Positions 17,994 to 26,741 of a stretch of DNA of 64,000 nucleotides are shown one piece after another (within the stretch, counting starts at the first letter, position 1; each line of letters begins with the position of its first letter). Origin of the DNA: WJMT01 sp964611275. Its GTDB lineage: Bacteria > Acidobacteriota > Aminicenantia > Aminicenantales > Aminicenantaceae. The translations under genes and the position numbers were made by a program. The notes beneath the pieces were generated by a model that had not been told where the DNA came from, ran no database searches, and was given only the letters and a program-made list of their open reading frames with translations. The stretch is taken from contig CAZSZS010000107.1 of NCBI GenBank assembly GCA_964611275.1, forward strand, positions 7,110 through 71,109, read 5' to 3'.

Positions 17994-19607
17994 ATGATCG
18001 ATGCGAAGAGAAACAGGTGTAAAAAAAGAGGGTTATTATCCATATCGATTGCCCTATTTTTTGTATGCTGCGGTTTGTTCTTAAAAATAAACGGAGATTT
18101 TGAAAGCCCTGCTCAAGTGGAAAAAGTAAAAAAACACGGAAAGGGTGAATTAAGGATTATTGAAGGAATTCCTTTCTTGAAATTATCCGGAAGCTATTAT
18201 GAGATGGGTGAACAATACGGAGTCCTGCTAAAGGATAAGTTAAAAAAAATATATCATGAAGTATTGCCTTATAAAGCGATCATTTTGGTAAAGCAAGCGG
18301 ATGATATATACAGTGAACTCGAGAGACTGACATCCGATAAATTCATTTATCAGTTAGAAGGAATGTCAGCAGGCTCAGGATTGCCGTATAGTGATTTGCT
18401 GTTAGCTTTGTATTTTGGAGTTTTGGAACGCGGGGGCTGCTCTTCCATACTAGCGAAGATTAAGGGTGAAAATGATATTCTTCGAATAGTTCATGGGAGA
18501 AACTTTGATTACGGCAAAGGAATGGGAAAATACCCTATAGTTGTGGAGTATCAACCGGACGGAGAATGGAAACATATAGCTATCGGGACCATTGCTTCTG
18601 CGGGTATGGCCGAGGGAATGAATGAGAAAGGGATAACGATTTCAGGAAATTTAGCTCCGGGAGATCTTAAGAATAATACCGTTCAAAACGCATCTCCTGA
18701 TATCTTTTTTAGAGAAATATTAAGCTCAGCTTCATCTTTGAAAGAGGTCGATGCATTGATGAAAGGATATGCATCGGATGTAGGAAATACGTTCACTATT
18801 GGGAGCGGCACCGAGACCGATGGAATTATTTATGACATGAACTATGATAATGTGAAAAAGAATTATTTTCACAAACAAAATTGTCTCTTTGCCACGAATG
18901 GCTATGTACATAAGGATCTGAATCCGGAAAAAGACGACCTCAGATATCAAATTATCCGGGGATATGCGGATGACGGCAATATCAGCACAGTCGATGGAAT
19001 GATTGAGGTTCTTTCGGATCCGGGCACATCGTTTGGTGTCAATAATCCGAGCACCATTCATGCCATTGTATTTGATCCCCAACAAAAAACCATATATATG
19101 GCATTCAACACAAAATTTGCCGCCTGGAGCCAATGGTTAAAGTATGATTGGGGTAAGGGATCGGTTAGTGTTTACAAAAAGGCTGATGAAGATAAGTTAC
19201 AAAACACCGGCCGTGTTGAATTAACTGAGGTCCATATAAGCGGAGCGTATTGGAACGGACATCTGCCTATCCGGGGCGGAGGACCAAAATCAAAGCAGCC
19301 ATTTTTTTGGGTTTCAATAAAGGAATGGCTCAAAGAAAAAAATGCTGAGCAGCTGAACGAATTTAGAGAACGGGCAGCTAAAGAAATGATATTAAAGGCT
19401 GAAGACCTGCCTGATATTAAAGCAACTGTAACAAAAGGAATGATAGCAATGGAAAATTTCCATGGATTCATGTTTGAGATAAATGAAGAAGATGTCCCGA
19501 AGATGGTTCCTAACACACCTTATACAATCCATTTTGAAAACACGAGCGCTGTCTATAAATGGATCAATGAAGAAGGAGTCACACTTATCAAACCTGAAGA
19601 TAAATAA
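17994..19607 (+). CDS. C45-family autoproteolytic acyltransferase/hydrolase
   Basis: About 537 residues in the acyl-CoA:6-aminopenicillanate acyltransferase-like (Ntn-hydrolase) superfamily. An N-terminal membrane or signal segment (GLLSISIALFFVCCGLFL) is followed by SGSYYEMGEQYGVLLKDKL, typical of the family start, and the G-G-C-S-S motif whose Cys would be the self-exposed nucleophile, then VHGRNFDYGKGMGKYP and GTIASAGMAEGMNEKGITISGN. The last 150 residues are an extra domain I do not recognise. Start chosen at ATG 17994 (GGAAG 8 nt upstream; the promoter at 17920 lies within the longer form). Substrate unknown; it may cleave amides in the envelope. Confidence 0.75.
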   Translation: MIDAKRNRCKKRGLLSISIALFFVCCGLFLKINGDFESPAQVEKVKKHGKGELRIIEGIPFLKLSGSYYEMGEQYGVLLKDKLKKIYHEVLPYKAIILVKQADDIYSELERLTSDKFIYQLEGMSAGSGLPYSDLLLALYFGVLERGGCSSILAKIKGENDILRIVHGRNFDYGKGMGKYPIVVEYQPDGEWKHIAIGTIASAGMAEGMNEKGITISGNLAPGDLKNNTVQNASPDIFFREILSSASSLKEVDALMKGYASDVGNTFTIGSGTETDGIIYDMNYDNVKKNYFHKQNCLFATNGYVHKDLNPEKDDLRYQIIRGYADDGNISTVDGMIEVLSDPGTSFGVNNPSTIHAIVFDPQQKTIYMAFNTKFAAWSQWLKYDWGKGSVSVYKKADEDKLQNTGRVELTEVHISGAYWNGHLPIRGGGPKSKQPFFWVSIKEWLKEKNAEQLNEFRERAAKEMILKAEDLPDIKATVTKGMIAMENFHGFMFEINEEDVPKMVPNTPYTIHFENTSAVYKWINEEGVTLIKPEDK

Positions 19608-19658
19608 TGAATATATTTATTTCAGAATACGGAAGCAAATGATTTTGAGGAGAATGAA

Positions 19659-19991
19659 ATGAAACTTTTATCAAGGTCAGAGGAACTGGTTCTTCTGACG
19701 GTCATGAAACTGCAGGAGGGTGCCTACTGCATTCCCATTCGTGAGGAGCTGATAGAGGTTACCGGGAGGACGTGGTCTTTTGGTTCAGTTTACGATCCAC
19801 TGGACCGCTTAGAGAAAAAAGGACTTCTCAAATCCTATTTAACCGAGCCTGTTAAGGAAAGAGGGGGAAGAAGCAAGAGGATCTACCAGCTGACTTCTCT
19901 GGGGAAAAGGTCTTTGATCGAAGTCCGCGGTATCCAGGATGCCCTGTGGGACAGGATCCCTTCTCTGGAAACAGATACGGAAAAGACGTAA
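19659..19991 (+). CDS. PadR-family transcriptional regulator
   Basis: 110-residue winged-helix repressor: SRSEELVLLTVMKLQEGAYC, then EVTGRTWSFGSVYDPLDRLEKKGLLKSYL (recognition helix and wing) and GGRSKRIYQLTSLGKRSLIE. GAGGAG lies 6 nt before the ATG. It ends 2 bp before the downstream permease gene, so the two are co-expressed; PadR genes paired with FtsX/MacB-type permeases are a common arrangement in Acidobacteriota-like genomes. It probably represses its own operon; no operator could be picked out. Confidence 0.88.
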   Translation: MKLLSRSEELVLLTVMKLQEGAYCIPIREELIEVTGRTWSFGSVYDPLDRLEKKGLLKSYLTEPVKERGGRSKRIYQLTSLGKRSLIEVRGIQDALWDRIPSLETDTEKT

Positions 19992-19993
19992 CA

Positions 19994-22600
19994 ATGAGCC
20001 GAAAAAACCGCTTCACTCCCCCGCTCCTCGCAGAAAAAATGCTCGGTATCATCTATTCCGATAAGGGACAGTTCACTCATCTTGGGGATTTCGAGGAGAT
20101 GTTTCTTCACATTTGTGAAAACAAAGGTAAAGGTTATGCCCGGATTTGGTACCGGCTTCAGGTCATGAAGTCTTTACCGGGATTCATAAAGAACAAACTG
20201 TACTGGAGTACGGCCATGCTGAAAAATTATATTTTAATCGCCCTCAGGAATGGCATTAAAAACAAGGGTTTTTCATTCATCAATGTTACCGGGCTTGCCG
20301 TGGGAATGGCCTGTTTCCTTCTCATCATAGCTTATGTCCAGCATGAATCGAGCTATGACCGGCTTCATGAAAAAAGCGATCGGATCTTCCGCCTTCTTTC
20401 CAGAGAATCTACAAAGGACGGACAAAAATCCGTGGAGGAGTATGAAGATTCTTTTCCCGAGGTAATGACTCCTCTTCTCATTTCTGATTTTCCTGATGTC
20501 AAAAACGCCACGTGCTTTATGGGTGCATTTCAGGATAAAGCTGTTCTCAAAGCCGGGGAGAAACTCTTTTATCAATCCGGATTGTATGCGGACAGAAATT
20601 TTCTGGAGATTTTTAGTTTCCCGCTTATTCATGGAGACAGTCAGAGTGTGCTCTCTGAATCCAACACCATTGTGATTACTGAAGACGTTTCAAAAAAGCT
20701 TTTCGGAAACGAAAACCCGATTGGCCGGTTCCTCAGCTACAAAGAGAGAAGACGGCAGTATGATGTGGTGGTCAGCGGAGTGGTGGAAAACATCCCCCAA
20801 AATTCCAGTCTAAAGTTCGATTATCTTCTGTCCCTTGCAACGTTAAGGGCGGATAAGTCAAACAGTTTCATGTTCGATAATTGGAATGTGGGTAACTTTC
20901 ATATTTTTGTAGAGCTTACAGAAACAGGGGATAAAACCGAAGCGGAAAAAAAGCTCACTGAATTTGCCCAAACCAAAAGAGATGGGACAAAGCTGGCTCT
21001 CCAACCCATAGAAGATATCCATCTGAGGTCTCAGATCTCAGGAGAACTTGACACCAATAATGAGATCCGTTATGTGCGTCTTTTTTCTTTCATTGCCGTG
21101 ATGGTTCTGCTCATAGCCTGTGTGAATTCCATGAATCTGGGTGTGGCCTGTTCCACAAAAAGGGCTAAAGAGATCGGTGTGCGAAAAGTTAACGGGGCCA
21201 ACCGCAGGCAGATCCTGCACCAGTTTTTGGGAGAATCTTTGTTTATGTCCCTATTATCTTTGTTTGCTGCATTGCTTCTTATGAAGATGTTCCTGCCCCG
21301 CTTCAGTCTCATCCTGGGAGTGGAGCTGAAACCGGATTTTCTGAACAATATCTTTCTTATCCTTGTGATGGCAGGGACGACCCTTTTTGTGGCTCTGGCA
21401 TCCGGGAGCTATCCCGCTCTGATGCTTTCTGCCCTGCCGCCGGTGAGCTCCATGAAGGAACAGGCCGCATCCGTGAGCCGGAGCGGGAGGCTGAGGAACA
21501 TCCTCATGGTTTTTCAGTTTGCGGTTTCCGTGACCCTGATCATCTGTACGGTTGTTGTGTTTAAACAGATGGATTTCATCAAGACCAGGGAATTGGGGTT
21601 TGACAGGGAGCATGTGGTCGTGATTCCCTTAAATGAAAGGGAAACATTGGACAAACGGCAGGTCTTAAAGACATCCTTTCTTGAAATTCCCCAGGTCCAG
21701 GGGGTATCGGTTTCGAGCGGCCTGCCCATAAATATACGAAGCCGCCTCATCAACCATGGTTTTATAAAAGATGATGGCGAAAAAGTCACAATGGATATCA
21801 CGTTTGACTATGTAGATGAGGATTTTGTGGATGTGTTCAAGATCAATGTTTTGAAAGGAAGGAACTTTTCAAAGGATTTTAGTGAGGACAAATACGGGAT
21901 GCTGATCAATGAGACCGCTGTAAAAAAGTTAGGATGGTCTGATCCCATAGGGAAAGAATTCTCCTTCATGAGAGACAAATACCATGTTGTGGGTGTGGTT
22001 GAGGATTTCCAGTTTGCCACTTTTCACCATCAGATCGAACCCATGGTGTTGTTCAATGAAATAGGTTCCAACATTTCGGTCCGGATCCATCCGGGGGATG
22101 TTCAGGCTATCCTGGGCACTTTAAGGAGGGCATTTGAGGAAACAACCAAGAGCCAGCCTTTTGAATTCTATTTTCTGGATGCTGCCTTTAACAGGCTCTA
22201 TCAGAAAGAGATGAGAATAGGAGAGATATTCGGAACTTTTGCCGGGATCACGGTTTTTATCGCCTGCATGGGTCTTTTCGGATTGGCTGCCTTCATGATC
22301 GACAGGAGGACCAAAGAGATCGGCATCCGGAAAGTACTCGGCGCCTCTGTGTCTCAGATCGTGATCCTTTTGACCAGAGAATTCGCCGGGCTTGTTCTGC
22401 TTTCAAACCTGATCGCCTGGCCCGTAGCTTACATTATCATGAGAATTTGGCTTCAGGATTTCGCTTTTCGGATAAACATAGGCGTCTGGATCTTTATCCT
22501 ATCCAGCGCTTTGGTGCTTTTTATCTCTTTTGTGACCGTGAGTGTCCATACCTTCAGGGCGGCGGCCTCAAATCCTGTCGATACCCTCAGGTATGAGTGA
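19994..22600 (+). CDS. FtsX/MacB-type ABC transporter permease with N-terminal PadR-linked extension
   Basis: 868 residues. Residues 1-70 are a soluble helical extension (NRFTPPLLAEKMLGIIYSD, DFEEMFLHICENKG) found in permeases encoded beside PadR genes. Then two repeats of TM helix, MacB-like periplasmic domain and three-helix FtsX unit: the first FtsX block carries RAKEIGVRKVNGANRRQI, the second RRTKEIGIRKVLGASVSQI. No ATPase is encoded nearby, so it needs a partner from elsewhere. ATG 19994 follows the padR stop directly; the longer frame starting inside padR is unlikely. Function is probably mechanotransmission or export of an envelope compound or lipoprotein; unproven. Confidence 0.85.
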   Translation: MSRKNRFTPPLLAEKMLGIIYSDKGQFTHLGDFEEMFLHICENKGKGYARIWYRLQVMKSLPGFIKNKLYWSTAMLKNYILIALRNGIKNKGFSFINVTGLAVGMACFLLIIAYVQHESSYDRLHEKSDRIFRLLSRESTKDGQKSVEEYEDSFPEVMTPLLISDFPDVKNATCFMGAFQDKAVLKAGEKLFYQSGLYADRNFLEIFSFPLIHGDSQSVLSESNTIVITEDVSKKLFGNENPIGRFLSYKERRRQYDVVVSGVVENIPQNSSLKFDYLLSLATLRADKSNSFMFDNWNVGNFHIFVELTETGDKTEAEKKLTEFAQTKRDGTKLALQPIEDIHLRSQISGELDTNNEIRYVRLFSFIAVMVLLIACVNSMNLGVACSTKRAKEIGVRKVNGANRRQILHQFLGESLFMSLLSLFAALLLMKMFLPRFSLILGVELKPDFLNNIFLILVMAGTTLFVALASGSYPALMLSALPPVSSMKEQAASVSRSGRLRNILMVFQFAVSVTLIICTVVVFKQMDFIKTRELGFDREHVVVIPLNERETLDKRQVLKTSFLEIPQVQGVSVSSGLPINIRSRLINHGFIKDDGEKVTMDITFDYVDEDFVDVFKINVLKGRNFSKDFSEDKYGMLINETAVKKLGWSDPIGKEFSFMRDKYHVVGVVEDFQFATFHHQIEPMVLFNEIGSNISVRIHPGDVQAILGTLRRAFEETTKSQPFEFYFLDAAFNRLYQKEMRIGEIFGTFAGITVFIACMGLFGLAAFMIDRRTKEIGIRKVLGASVSQIVILLTREFAGLVLLSNLIAWPVAYIIMRIWLQDFAFRINIGVWIFILSSALVLFISFVTVSVHTFRAAASNPVDTLRYE

Positions 22601-22614
22601 GTTAGAATTCATAT

Positions 22615-23904
22615 TTACCTGTACCGGCCGTATCTTGACCTTCCTCCAAATCGAGGATTGACAACATTGCTGTAAACAGAGCCGAAGGTGTAGCTGAATC
22701 CGATATCTATGGAATATTCGTAGTTTGTTGCCAGTTCCTTTCTCTGAAGAAGGATCTCATCCAGTGAAGCCCCTTCAATGGGAAGTGACAGCTGGTCACG
22801 GACCCGGTCGTATCTTCCGCTGAGGTTTATGGAAAATCCCCTGAAAATTTGGAATGAGAGAAATCCTCTGAGCTCAAGGCGGTTTTTTGATAAGTCATGA
22901 AAATAATGAGATCCTTCCAGAGACGTTGAAGCACTTCCCCAGGGTTCTCTTATTTCCAAACTCAATGTCAGAGACTCATTGAAGAGATTTTCTTTGGTCT
23001 TGTTAAAGATAGTCTTTTCGATATAGTTCACCGAATGAAAGCCCACTCTGTACAGGCAGCGAAGCTGTCTTCTTGTGGATTCTGAATAAGGAAAGAAGTT
23101 ATACTCAAGAGCCGGAGCGACCATATAATGGGAATCAATATTGCTGTATGTGGACGAAGAAGCCTCTATCCAGCTTCCGATCGACCAATGTTCGTTTAAA
23201 CTTTTTACAAAAAGTCCCCTGAAATCTTTTTCTTCGGAAATGCTCTTAATAGAGTAGTCTTCATAGTCATAATTGTCTTCTTCATAATCGCCGGAAACTC
23301 CCAACTGGATTTTCCATTCAGGGGTCACTCTGTTTGCGGAAAGGTCTAAGCTGAGCTGTGTTGTTTTCTGGCTTGACTCTTCCTGTAGTTCTCCGCTGAC
23401 CCGGATATTAAAAACCCAAAAATTCCAGTTATCTTTGACCGAAGTCGGCTCAAGATCTTGTTTGCACTGAATAGAGAGCAGGTCCGCTATGGGGGTCTTC
23501 ATGAGGAATGGGAAAAGACCTTTTTTCATGACTTCGAGCATCCCTTCCCTGACCTCGTCCCTGGTTTCGGTTTCGTTTGAGGAATAGGTTAGTGTGTTTT
23601 CCGTATCCTCAAATTGATTTCTTCCCATGAACGTCAGAGTGTATTTATTTCCGCCGCTTCCGGTATTTTCGTCCGTCACCAGGATATGGATATCCGCATC
23701 TGTCCGGTCGCGGACAAAATTCACATAGGTTATTTCTTTCCGTATATAATCTCTATCGCATCGCCAGCAGTCCAGAAAGACTTTAGGTGCGTTTTCTTTT
23801 AGTTCATCCATAGTCGTCCGGTTTGTTTCCGCATGCATTCGTGGAGTAAATATGAGAACGCTTATGGTGAGTATTAGAGCAATAAATTCGGTTTTTCTCG
23901 TCAT
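22615..23904 (-). CDS. Predicted outer-membrane beta-barrel protein, unnamed family
   Basis: About 429 residues. Signal peptide to residue 25 (ALILTISVLIFTPRMHA). The first third (KVFLDCWRCDRDYIRKEITY, FVRDRTDADIHILVT) is a soluble domain I have seen in hypothetical proteins of Bacteroidetes and myxobacteria but cannot name; it holds a CxxC pair. From about residue 180 on, alternating aromatic and polar strands suggest a beta-barrel ending in a short Arg/Tyr tail rather than the usual terminal Phe. ATG 23904 is favoured over GTG 23919 (AGGA 8 nt upstream). It lies tail-to-tail with the permease gene, 14 bp apart. Confidence 0.55.
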   Translation of the reverse strand: MTRKTEFIALILTISVLIFTPRMHAETNRTTMDELKENAPKVFLDCWRCDRDYIRKEITYVNFVRDRTDADIHILVTDENTGSGGNKYTLTFMGRNQFEDTENTLTYSSNETETRDEVREGMLEVMKKGLFPFLMKTPIADLLSIQCKQDLEPTSVKDNWNFWVFNIRVSGELQEESSQKTTQLSLDLSANRVTPEWKIQLGVSGDYEEDNYDYEDYSIKSISEEKDFRGLFVKSLNEHWSIGSWIEASSSTYSNIDSHYMVAPALEYNFFPYSESTRRQLRCLYRVGFHSVNYIEKTIFNKTKENLFNESLTLSLEIREPWGSASTSLEGSHYFHDLSKNRLELRGFLSFQIFRGFSINLSGRYDRVRDQLSLPIEGASLDEILLQRKELATNYEYSIDIGFSYTFGSVYSNVVNPRFGGRSRYGRYR

Positions 23905-24014
23905 CGTATATATCCTCACATATTGTATTCATAAGTAATGATAGTCAGTTACTGCCGTTCTTGACTATGCAATTGGCAAAGATTATAACAGATTACTATT
24001 AAATATAAATGAAT

Positions 24015-24040
24015 AAAATATTAAAAAATTTTAATATTTT
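24015..24040. repeat. Perfect 12-bp A/T inverted repeat
   Basis: AAAATATTAAAA at 24015-24026 and its exact complement at 24029-24040 with a 2-nt loop. It lies 35 bp past the stop of the DUF3943-like gene (minus strand). All A-T, so weak as a hairpin; it may mark the end of that transcript. Confidence 0.4.
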
Positions 24041-24074
24041 AATTTTGATTGAACGATTAAGAAATAGTGCTCCT

Positions 24075-25646
24075 TTAGAATTCTTGAATGAAGAAGATCT
24101 TAATAGCGCTTTTTGTTGCGCTGCTGTTGGTGTCTAGAATAGTACCCTGTCTGATGTAGCAATCATATCCAAAGTTTATTTTCGAGGTTTTGGTTATATC
24201 CAATCTTATGTTAAAGGAAGAAACAGACAATGATTCCTGGGCTTCTGAGAAGAGTGAATTGATCCAGTACTGTGAAAATTTAGCGAGGATGCTGCCAAAA
24301 CCTTTCTTCCCCACCTCTATTCTGAATCTGGACATCAGGCCGGGTCCGAAATAATAAGGCTTCTGGTTTTTTTCGCCGAATTGACATTTTTCGATATCAA
24401 GAGAGGGACTGGAGCCTCCTAGCACAAAGGATAAAACACCGGAAGCCTCTGTGAAAAAATTTGGTTCAGAATAATAAGATGAGACAGCTCCCATTCCGAT
24501 TCCCGTTGTAGAGATCATTTCGATGATCTGGGTTTCTATATAATCATACACTCCGAACAGGCCCCTAAGGCCGTTTTTTGTTTTAGTGCCGCTCAGCAGT
24601 ACTGTGGCGGATATCTCCTTATCCCAGTAACTATCCTTTCGAAAGCCCAATCTTCCGTCGAAAAGAAACCAGTCATATGGTTTGATATATTCCAGTCCTT
24701 TTTCCAAATAATCCCTGTTTTCAACGTATATTCCAAGCAGGTATCTTTGCTTGTTTGTTGCGGACCAGTAGGTTCCGAGTGGGAGTTGAAAGCGGTAGTA
24801 GTGCTCTTCTGTAAAGAAGTTTAGTCCTGACTGGTTCTTTGAGAACAAATGGAAACTATAAGAGGGGTTTATGATGAGAATGAGAGATTTTTGAAAGAAT
24901 CCATTAAGTCCTCTTGAATTCTGGCTGTACAGAGTGCCGGCCATTTGATGGAGAGGTCCTCCCAGGATGTACCCCCCGAGAGTGGTCATGATCACGTCGT
25001 TTATAGAGGGGTAGTTGGATTCAAAAAACAGCTCCCACATAAGACTCCCAGCAGATGTAAAGAATGTAGACTCCCCAATGTCCAGACCGTTCAGCCGGGC
25101 CGCTGAAAAATACAGGGCTCCATGATAAAGATGAGTCAGATGATTGCTTATAAAGATGCCTCTGTCCCATTCGAATCCGTGGTCGAGATTGGAAACTATT
25201 GACTTGAGTGATATTTGAGCCCAGGATTTTTTGAGGATAAAGCTGTCCAAAGACCATACCGCAACATTTATCCCGCTGATGTCCATGATAGTATTTGAGT
25301 AAGATTTATTCCCTTCTTGGTACCGGGGCATATAAGAAGACAGCCTGAAGTCATACTGACTGGATCCGTATTTATCCAGCCTGAATTCAGTGACGAGAGC
25401 CTTTATTTGAGAGTCAAAATCGGTGTTGAAGAGATCCGTTCCCCCTTTTATTGATGGGATAGAGAATGCAGGGGTTTTGTTTTTTCGAGAGTTAGAGGAG
25501 AGAGAGAAAGATTCGGTGTAAAGGGAATAATGTGCGGAAATGGCCTCTGTCTTCTGTTTGGTCTTTGTTTCATTTGTTTCGTTAGCAAACAGAGGAGAAA
25601 GACTGAATAAAAAAGATATTAAAGTAAGTAATGCACTTTTTTTCAT
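24075..25646 (-). CDS. DUF3943-like outer-membrane protein
   Basis: 523 residues with a signal peptide (ALLTLISFLFSLSPLFA). The central part carries the DUF3943 pattern: LDHGFEWDRGIFISNHLTHLYHG, ALYFSAARLNGLDIGES, GSLMWELFFESNYPSINDVI and TTLGGYILGGPLHQM. The rest is strand-rich and ends in Phe (FFIQEF), as expected for an outer-membrane barrel; its biochemical role is unknown. ATG 25646 has GGAGG 4 nt upstream, which decides it over the longer frame. It lies just upstream of the other barrel gene on the same strand (gap 170 bp), so the two may be co-expressed. Confidence 0.7.
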   Translation of the reverse strand: MKKSALLTLISFLFSLSPLFANETNETKTKQKTEAISAHYSLYTESFSLSSNSRKNKTPAFSIPSIKGGTDLFNTDFDSQIKALVTEFRLDKYGSSQYDFRLSSYMPRYQEGNKSYSNTIMDISGINVAVWSLDSFILKKSWAQISLKSIVSNLDHGFEWDRGIFISNHLTHLYHGALYFSAARLNGLDIGESTFFTSAGSLMWELFFESNYPSINDVIMTTLGGYILGGPLHQMAGTLYSQNSRGLNGFFQKSLILIINPSYSFHLFSKNQSGLNFFTEEHYYRFQLPLGTYWSATNKQRYLLGIYVENRDYLEKGLEYIKPYDWFLFDGRLGFRKDSYWDKEISATVLLSGTKTKNGLRGLFGVYDYIETQIIEMISTTGIGMGAVSSYYSEPNFFTEASGVLSFVLGGSSPSLDIEKCQFGEKNQKPYYFGPGLMSRFRIEVGKKGFGSILAKFSQYWINSLFSEAQESLSVSSFNIRLDITKTSKINFGYDCYIRQGTILDTNSSATKSAIKIFFIQEF

Positions 25647-25833
25647 TTCCCCTCCCATTCTCGTTGTTTATAGGGGGAAATATGAATGTTATCAATAAAT
25701 GTAAAATGTATGATTTCAAGCCGTTTATACCATATTTCCCGTAAGAAATCAATAGGCCGGGCTGAAAAGGGACGGGAATGGATCCCCACACTTGCCAGGA
25801 TAGGAGCGATTTGTTTCCAGTGTTCAAAAACCG

Positions 25834-26733
25834 GTGTTAAGGGTTTATAATAGAGAGAATGAAAATGGGTTTCTTATGTTTATTCAACCCTGTGAGAAAG
25901 AGAAAAGAGTGAAAAGAGAAGACTTCGGAATCCCCCTTTCAGGGTCAGAGTTTAGGGGAAGGCTGGATGTGTGTTTCAATAAGGCGGATCTCGATCCTAT
26001 TCTGTCCTGCCCCAAAAAACTGTGGGAAAATTCTTCAATGAAGATGCTGCTTGATGCGAGAAACCGTGTAGGCGCTGTGGATGTCGAGCTCAACGGTCGT
26101 GTATTTAGAGTGGTTGTCAAGTCCTTCCGCATCAGGGGGATTAACAGAGTGAAAAGCATGGTCTTTCCATCCAAGGCTCAAAAAGCCTGGTGCGGAAGTC
26201 GTATTCTCAAAAAGATCAATATAAGCACTCCTTTTCCAATTGCGTTTTTTGAAAGGAGAGAAGGGGGTTCGGTCAGGGAATCCTATTTTTTGTCAGAAAT
26301 GGTGCAAGGGACTCAGGAGATCAGGGTTCTTTTCAAAAGCTTCGAGGGGAAAGATATGGAGGCCCTGCTTAAAGATTTAGCCGGTTTTCTTTCTTTTGTT
26401 AGAACCAGAGGGGTCCTTCACCGGGATTTATCGGATGGCAATATACTGGTCCGCGGGTCCCGGACTGAAGGGTATCAGTTCTTTCTTATAGATACGAACC
26501 GGGTAAGAAAAATAAAGGCTTTTTTTGTCTTAAGAGGACTTAAAAGCCTCATACGCCTGGGCATCCCTTTCCCTTATCAGCGCTCTTTTCTCGAACTCTA
26601 TTTAAAGCCTATGCCGCTGAAAAATTGGTATTGGAGCTGGTACAGGGTCAATAAGGTATTCTTTTCCACATATATTCGGCTTAAGAAAAAGTTGCGTATA
26701 AAAAAAATAGCCCATAAACTGAAGATTCAGTGA
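25834..26733 (+). CDS. LPS-kinase-like (WaaP/Kdo-kinase family) protein
   Basis: About 285-299 residues with a eukaryotic-kinase-like fold. The catalytic loop GVLHRDLSDGNILV is clear (about residue 190) and is followed by FFLIDTNRVR, the DFG-equivalent metal-binding Asp. A lysine in VVKSFRI would be the ATP-binding Lys. These enzymes phosphorylate heptose or Kdo of the LPS core in the cytoplasm. The start is unclear: GTG 25834 (listed) or ATG 25876, neither with a good ribosome binding site. The stop overlaps the upstream-most start of the next gene (GTGA at 26730-26733), making an operon with a glycosidase-like protein and a methyltransferase. Confidence 0.72.
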   Translation: MLRVYNRENENGFLMFIQPCEKEKRVKREDFGIPLSGSEFRGRLDVCFNKADLDPILSCPKKLWENSSMKMLLDARNRVGAVDVELNGRVFRVVVKSFRIRGINRVKSMVFPSKAQKAWCGSRILKKINISTPFPIAFFERREGGSVRESYFLSEMVQGTQEIRVLFKSFEGKDMEALLKDLAGFLSFVRTRGVLHRDLSDGNILVRGSRTEGYQFFLIDTNRVRKIKAFFVLRGLKSLIRLGIPFPYQRSFLELYLKPMPLKNWYWSWYRVNKVFFSTYIRLKKKLRIKKIAHKLKIQ

Positions 26734-26741
26734 GGATGAGA

